Shown: piece after piece, positions 5,721 to 8,993 of the stretch
Layout: each line of letters opens with the position of its first letter
How positions within the stretch are numbered: position 1 is the stretch's first letter
DNA from: an uncultured bacterium
GTDB lineage: Bacteria > Actinomycetota > Coriobacteriia > Coriobacteriales > Atopobiaceae
Length of the DNA: 8,993 nt
NCBI GenBank assembly: GCA_905215465.1
Contig: CAJMPT010000054.1
Span: 1-8,993 of the forward strand
Direction of reading: 5' to 3'
Translations under genes and position numbers: made by a program
The notes under the pieces: model-generated
The model's database searches: none
What the model was told of the DNA's origin: nothing
The model's input: only the letters and a program-made list of their open reading frames with translations

Positions 5721-6263
5721 TTAATGCTGAGGGGCGGGCTCGACCAGAAACATGAGCTCCAGGACCATCTTGGTGGCGCGGCGGAAGCGACGGCGCCGGT
5801 AGTGGTAGAGCTCAACGTCGCGAAAGCCCAGCTCGGAGCTGGCCGCATAGCCGCTCGTTGGGAGCCAGTCCTCGTAGAAGCGCTTGCGCGCGGCCGCTAT
5901 GCGCAGCGGCAGCGTGGCCTGTGTGCCCACGTGGACCGGCACCACGGCCGCCAGGGTGCCCGCCGGTATGCGGACCGCCTCAAGGTCGTCCGCGGCCGCC
6001 AGGGCGCGCCTCACGGGCGCGTCGCCGGGCTCCACCTCGTCGCCGGTGAAGTAGCGGAAGCGCCCGTCCTCGCCCGGCTCTTCGCAGATCACGGCCGTGA
6101 CCACGGGCATGACGCGGCAGGGCACGTCCTCCTTGACCTCGGCCAAGCGCTGGGCCAGCACGGGCGCGTCGGAGAACATGTCCTTCTCGCTGGTCGTGAT
6201 GGAGCGGCCCACAAAGGCGCGGGGCAGCGCGAGCGGAGCGACCTCGATCTTGGGGTCGGCCAT
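5721..6263 (-). CDS. Stand-alone GyrI-like / AraC-type effector-binding domain protein
   Basis: 180 residues that look like the small-molecule-binding fold of GyrI, Rob and BmrR C-terminal domains. Seen: the late hallmark with Trp133 and GYAASSELGFRDVELYHY (about 138-155), including Glu151 in the usual ligand-site position, and a closing strand LELMFLVEP. A mid-protein stretch around residues 95-120 (VRIPAGTLAAVVPVHVG) resembles the family's repeated strand motif. No DNA-binding domain is present, so it is not a classical regulator. Possible roles are ligand sequestration, a partner of a regulator elsewhere, or hydrolysis of a small molecule as reported for some members. The start ATG 6263 lies 9 bp after the pcp stop with no recognisable Shine-Dalgarno, so translation is probably coupled to pcp. 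A hairpin follows the stop directly. Confidence 0.8.
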   Translation of the reverse strand: MADPKIEVAPLALPRAFVGRSITTSEKDMFSDAPVLAQRLAEVKEDVPCRVMPVVTAVICEEPGEDGRFRYFTGDEVEPGDAPVRRALAAADDLEAVRIPAGTLAAVVPVHVGTQATLPLRIAAARKRFYEDWLPTSGYAASSELGFRDVELYHYRRRRFRRATKMVLELMFLVEPAPQH

Positions 6264-6272
6264 GAGGGCGGC

Positions 6273-6923
6273 CTAGTGCTCGCAGCCGGCGGAGGCCGAG
6301 ACGATGTCCTCGCCCTCGTGCTCCACCATGGCTCCGATCATGGCGGTGAGGCCCTCGGTGATGCGCTCGAGGCTCATGGACGGGGTGCCGGCCTTGAGGT
6401 TTGTGGCCTGGGAGTCCAGGTACGGCACGTGCACGAAGCCGCCGCGCACGCCCGGGTGACGGTGGTCCAGGGCATAGAGCAGCTCGTAGAGGACCTCGTT
6501 GCAGCAGTAGGTGCCGGCGGTGTAGGAGACGTTGGCGGGCACACCCCTCTGCTTGCAGGCGTCCACCATGGCCTGGACGGGCAGGGTGGCAAAGTAGGCG
6601 TCAGGGCCGTCCGCCTCGAGCTTGGTGGAGAGGGGCTGGAAGCCCTCGTTGTCGGGGATGCGGAAGTTTGCGTAGTTGATGCCCACGAACTCCGGGGTGA
6701 TCTCCGTGCGGCCGCCGGCCTGGCCCACGCACAGGACCATGTCGGGCTTCTCGGCGTCGATGGCAGCCTCAACGGCGGCGGGCCCCTTCTTGTACACCAC
6801 GGGAATCTCAACGGTGGCGATGTCTGCGCCCGCTATCTGCGCGGGAAGGCGACGGACGGCCTCGTAGGCGGGGTTGACGGTCTCCCCGCCAAAGGGCATG
6901 AACCCGGTGACCAGGATCTTCAT
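6273..6923 (-). CDS. pcp: Pyrrolidone-carboxylate peptidase (pyroglutamyl-peptidase I)
   Basis: Cytoplasmic cysteine peptidase (family C15) that removes N-terminal pyroglutamate from peptides. The product is 216 aa, the usual length. The catalytic triad is present: Glu78 in ITPEFVGIN, Cys141 in TAGTYCCNEVLY and His165 in GFVHVPYLD. The N-terminus MKILVTGFMPFGGETVNP is typical. The start ATG 6923 is chosen because GAGAGGAG (6931-6938) lies 7 nt upstream. The ATG at 6929 (adding Met-Pro) is too close to that site, and a start at 7013 would add 30 unrelated residues. The gene is followed after 9 bp by the GyrI-like gene and lies 149 bp after DUF979, with a hairpin and a possible -10 in the gap, so it may be expressed partly apart from DUF969-DUF979. 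Confidence 0.97.
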   Translation of the reverse strand: MKILVTGFMPFGGETVNPAYEAVRRLPAQIAGADIATVEIPVVYKKGPAAVEAAIDAEKPDMVLCVGQAGGRTEITPEFVGINYANFRIPDNEGFQPLSTKLEADGPDAYFATLPVQAMVDACKQRGVPANVSYTAGTYCCNEVLYELLYALDHRHPGVRGGFVHVPYLDSQATNLKAGTPSMSLERITEGLTAMIGAMVEHEGEDIVSASAGCEH

Positions 6924-6946
6924 GGGCATTCTCCTCTCAAGAGAAA

Positions 6947-6977
6947 GGGGCGCCGTCGCACACGGCGACGACGCCCC
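6947..6977 (-). terminator. Hairpin between DUF979 and pcp (terminator or leader attenuator)
   Basis: In minus-strand RNA, 6977-6965 pairs with 6959-6947 as a 13-position stem in which the only non-Watson-Crick pair is a G-U; on the plus strand this would be a C-A mismatch. The loop is CGUGU and the tail is UUUCUCUU. It ends 23 nt before the pcp start. It could end the DUF969-DUF979 transcript, or attenuate a pcp transcript starting near 6988. Confidence 0.6.
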
Positions 6978-6994
6978 GCAACGCTTCCGCGTCC

Positions 6995-7000
6995 ATTCTA
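6995..7000 (-). promoter_or_regulatory. Candidate -10 element for pcp (TAGAAT)
   Basis: TAGAAT on the minus strand matches the sigma70 -10 consensus at 5 of 6 positions and stands out in a very GC-rich gap. No good -35 lies 16-18 bp upstream, and there is no TG extension. If real, transcription starts near 6988 and the hairpin at 6977-6947 is the first thing transcribed. Confidence 0.3.
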
Positions 7001-7072
7001 CCCCTGCGCGCACGCCACAGACCCCGCAAGGCCCATGCGGCGAGAAGTGCGTGGCGACAGATCGCCTGCGGC

Positions 7073-8032
7073 CTACAGGCCGAACAGGATCATGATGACG
7101 ATCTGCACCACCAGCATGAAGATGGCGATGGGCACCTGCTTCTTGATGACGCCGTAGTTGTCCTTCATGTCCAGGATGGCCACCGGGACGATGTTGAAGT
7201 TGGCCGCCATGGGCGTCATGAGGGTGCCGCAGTAGCCGCAGGTGAGGGCCAGGCCGCCGATGATGGTGGGGTCGGCGCCCAGGGCCAGCACGAAGGGCGC
7301 GCCGATGCCCACGGTCATGACGGTGATGGCCGCGAAGGCGTTGCCCATAATCATGGTGAACAGGGCCATGCCCACGGCGTAGACGATGACGCCCACGATG
7401 GCGTTGCCGGACGGGATGATGCCGGAGACCAGCTGGGAGATGACGTCGCCCACGCCAGCGGCAGTGAAGACGGCGCCCAGGCCGGCAAGGAGCGTCGGCA
7501 GCATGGAGAGCGGGCCAACCACGTCAAGCATGCGGCGGCAGTCGTCCAGGAAGACCTTGGGGCTGTTCTTGCGGTTGAAGGCAAGCAGCAGCACCGCGCC
7601 CGCCAGGACGCCGAAGGTCATGCCCACCAGGGAGCTGATCTTGGTGAAGAGGGCAAAGAGCAGGGCAAAGAGGCCGATGCAGATGGCCGGCGCGAAGATC
7701 TTCATGCCGATGTGCTCGAAGTTGCCCTGCATCTCCTCGGTGGTGGGGGCGCCCTCCTTGCCCTTGTCGACCTGGCCCGCGATGGCCGGGATGACCATGA
7801 CGAAGAGCAGCGCGCCGGTGAGGGCAGACGGGATCCACTTGCCGAAGATGAACAGCACGCCCAGGACGATCCAGAAGACGGCCGAGCCGACGCGCTTCTC
7901 GTTGGTGGAGTCCTTGGCGTTGCGCACGCCGGTGTAGACGGAGACGAGGCCGATGAGGATGTACATGACCTCCAGGAGCTTGTTGGAGAGCGTCACGTCG
8001 GCGCTCGCGAAGAACTGGATGAAGGCGTCCAT
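7073..8032 (-). CDS. DUF979 family membrane protein (putative permease half)
   Basis: 319 residues, strongly hydrophobic, with about nine to ten membrane segments (for example about 21-37, 48-64, 70-86, 108-130, 135-152, 171-192, 208-252 as a pair, 300-319). The N-terminal stretch EVMYILIGLVSVYTGVRNAK and the late stretches GNAFAAITVMTVGIGAPFV and CGYCGTLMTPMAANFNIVPV are the recognisable family signatures. Such Gly/Pro-rich re-entrant-looking segments are typical of ion-coupled carriers. The family has no established substrate. The ATG at 8032 shares one base with the TAA of the DUF969 gene (TAATG), which indicates translational coupling and a two-subunit transporter. The stop is at 7075-7073; the next gene in the same direction is pcp. 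Confidence 0.93.
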   Translation of the reverse strand: MDAFIQFFASADVTLSNKLLEVMYILIGLVSVYTGVRNAKDSTNEKRVGSAVFWIVLGVLFIFGKWIPSALTGALLFVMVIPAIAGQVDKGKEGAPTTEEMQGNFEHIGMKIFAPAICIGLFALLFALFTKISSLVGMTFGVLAGAVLLLAFNRKNSPKVFLDDCRRMLDVVGPLSMLPTLLAGLGAVFTAAGVGDVISQLVSGIIPSGNAIVGVIVYAVGMALFTMIMGNAFAAITVMTVGIGAPFVLALGADPTIIGGLALTCGYCGTLMTPMAANFNIVPVAILDMKDNYGVIKKQVPIAIFMLVVQIVIMILFGL

Positions 8033-8739
8033 TACTTATCACCGTCCATCGAGAGCTGCTCGGAGTGGTAGCGCTTGGTGTCCTTGCGGTCCAGCACCTG
8101 GTAGTAGACGATGGCCGCGATGGTGGCGATGATAGCCGGCGCCACGGCGACGGAGGCCAAGCCGATGAGCTCCACGTGGTAGCCCAGCGGCTCCAGGGTG
8201 TTCTGGACGAGAAGCGCGCCGGCGCCGCCGACGAAGAGCACCTGGCCGAAGAACCAGGTGATATTCTCCATGCCCGCGGCCATGCCCTTGATGTTCTCGA
8301 GCTGCTCGGGAGCGACCTTCTTGCCGTCGGACTCAACGGCCGCCTGCGCCATGGGCATGACGACCGGGCGCACGAAGCCGGCGACGCCGCCGAAGCCCAC
8401 GTTGAACGCGGCGAAGACCACGCGGAACACGCCGTAGGCGGCCAGCACCATGCCGGCGGTGGCGCCCTTGAACTTGTTCATGAGCGCGGCGGCGGCCTGC
8501 TTGAGGCCGTTTCGCTCGAGCGTGCCCGTGATCACGAAGGTCATGATGAACACGCACATGCTGCGGTTGGAGACAAAGCTCGAGCCCATGGTCTCAAGGA
8601 ACGAGACCGGGTCCATGCCCGCCACCAGGGCGGTGGCCACGGCGGCCACCATGATTACGAGGATGGAGTCAAGCTTGCAGGCAAAGCCAACGACCACGAT
8701 GACGATGCCGAGCAGCTTGAGGAGCTCCATGGGATCCAT
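8032..8739 (-). CDS. DUF969 family membrane protein (putative permease half)
   Basis: 235 residues with about six membrane segments. Family-like stretches include LLGIVIVVVGFACKLDSILV near the N-terminus, a central region with FNVGFGGVAGFVRPVVMPMA, and GMENITWFFGQVLFVGGAGALL. DUF969 is nearly always next to DUF979, and together they look like one carrier split into two chains. The start ATG 8739 follows GAGGAGG (8744-8750). A start at 8880 would add 47 hydrophilic residues encoded by the promoter region and is rejected. Adjacent pcp suggests pyroglutamyl peptides or 5-oxoproline as cargo, which is inference only. It is probably the first gene of its transcript, since a tRNA terminator lies just upstream. 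Confidence 0.93.
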   Translation of the reverse strand: MDPMELLKLLGIVIVVVGFACKLDSILVIMVAAVATALVAGMDPVSFLETMGSSFVSNRSMCVFIMTFVITGTLERNGLKQAAAALMNKFKGATAGMVLAAYGVFRVVFAAFNVGFGGVAGFVRPVVMPMAQAAVESDGKKVAPEQLENIKGMAAGMENITWFFGQVLFVGGAGALLVQNTLEPLGYHVELIGLASVAVAPAIIATIAAIVYYQVLDRKDTKRYHSEQLSMDGDK

Positions 8740-8898
8740 AGGTCCTCCTCTGGTCGAAAAATACAGACCTATAGACCCTACACAAAGTCGGCGGCCAACG
8801 TGAGCGGCGCGGCACAAATGGTCCAAACCTGGAACCAGCTGGCAATTATTGCTCTGGCGAGACGCACTTCTCGCCGCCACCTGGCGCCTCGTGGCAAC
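8740..8898. other. Intergenic region upstream of DUF969
   Basis: No coding sequence is supported. It must hold the DUF969-DUF979 promoter, because the tRNA terminator lies on its right. AT-rich candidates on the minus strand are TATAGG and TATTTT just upstream of the ribosome binding site and AATAAT at 8850-8845, but none has a convincing -35 at correct spacing. It also contains a tandem 8-bp repeat (8762-8777) and two adjacent small inverted repeats: GGCGAG/CTCGCC (8856-8861 with 8870-8875) and GCCAC/GTGGC (8876-8880 with 8891-8895). Confidence 0.5.
8762..8777. repeat. Tandem 8-bp repeat, possible operator of DUF969-DUF979
   Basis: TACAGACC is followed directly by TATAGACC (7 of 8 identical), and a third partial unit CTACA follows. 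It lies 23-38 bp upstream of the DUF969 start, where a regulator could bind over the promoter. It could also be chance. Confidence 0.25.
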
Positions 8899-8928
8899 AA
8901 AAAAGGCAGGACGCCGAAGCGACCTACC
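8899..8928 (-). terminator. Rho-independent terminator of tRNA-Glu
   Basis: In the minus direction GGUAGGUCGC (8928-8919) pairs with GCGUCCUGCC (8914-8905), with one U-U mismatch and one U-G pair, around a stable UUCG tetraloop (8918-8915). A run of six U (8904-8899) follows. It ends the tRNA transcript and separates it from the DUF969 promoter region. Confidence 0.88.
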
Positions 8929-8938
8929 TTGTAAGTCA

Positions 8939-8993
8939 TGGTAGCCCGTACCAGATTCGAACTGGTGATCTCCGCCTTGAGAGGGCGGCGTCC
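8939..8993 (-). tRNA. tRNA-Glu(CUC), 5' part outside window
   Basis: The minus strand shows the 3' 55 nt of a tRNA: end of the D-stem GGAC, anticodon stem CCGCC/GGCGG with loop CTCTCAA (anticodon CUC, reading GAG), a 5-nt variable loop, T-stem ACCAG/CTGGT with loop TTCGAAT, acceptor strand ACGGGCT, discriminator A and an encoded CCA (8941-8939). The CCGCC/GGCGG anticodon stem also occurs in E. coli tRNA-Glu. About 20 nt of the 5' end are beyond the window. The GAG codon it reads is the dominant Glu codon in these GC-rich genes. Confidence 0.95.

Noticed and set aside
5385..7157. A 590-codon plus-strand open frame across the IS end, terminator and pcp region
   Set aside because: It is antisense to the GyrI-like gene and pcp, runs through the insertion-sequence end and a terminator hairpin, and its translation is compositionally biased with no domain.
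8740..8880. N-terminal extension of DUF969
   Set aside because: Hydrophilic, unrelated residues would be encoded by the promoter region; the ribosome binding site at 8744-8750 fixes the start at 8739.
2496..8993. Functional link between gltX and the tRNA-Glu gene in the same window
   Set aside because: They are about 5 kb apart, on opposite strands and in separate transcripts; co-location is most simply chance.

Overview
The window is high-GC bacterial DNA with short intergenic gaps, strong purine-rich ribosome binding sites and C/G-ending codons. The gene content (a YhgE/Pip-type membrane protein, a DUF969-DUF979-pcp set, an IS481-family element) and protein style fit a gut or oral actinobacterium of the class Coriobacteriia, for example an Olsenella-like organism. 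This placement is inference from composition and recalled family distribution, not from a marker comparison.

Layout, left to right. Bases 1-2226 (+) hold the 3' part of a YhgE/Pip-family membrane protein whose start lies outside the window. Then comes a very long hairpin, a sigma70-type promoter, and gltX (2496-3980, +), glutamyl-tRNA synthetase. Two hairpins separate gltX from a one-domain cupin gene (4082-4423, +). An intact IS481-family insertion sequence (4425-5491) sits exactly at the cupin stop codon, with 26-bp terminal inverted repeats and a 6-bp target duplication CCTAGC. Its transposase is on the minus strand. To the right is the terminator region that originally followed the cupin gene (about 5498-5655). 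The minus-strand genes follow, listed in the order they are transcribed from the right end: partial tRNA-Glu(CUC) with its terminator; DUF969 and DUF979 (overlapping by one base); pyrrolidone-carboxylate peptidase pcp; and a stand-alone GyrI-like ligand-binding protein.

Functional reading. DUF969 and DUF979 look like two halves of one multi-pass permease. With Pcp, which cuts N-terminal pyroglutamate from peptides, they suggest a small pyroglutamyl-peptide or 5-oxoproline uptake and processing unit; the substrate is inference. The cupin and pcp gene groups converge on a shared terminator region, which the insertion sequence has pushed about 1.07 kb away from the cupin gene.

The most unusual signals are in non-coding structure. 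(a) Two distant terminator-like hairpins (2266-2339 and 5531-5611) have unrelated outer stems but the same 27-nt tip, differing at 2 positions, with the same bulged T. (b) The IS481 target hexamer supplies the transposase stop codon and preserves the cupin stop codon on the other strand. (c) A 12-bp stem in the transposase leader, complete only in the transposase-sense RNA, would bury the ribosome binding site. I see no CRISPR array, phage module, toxin-antitoxin pair or recognisable defence system.
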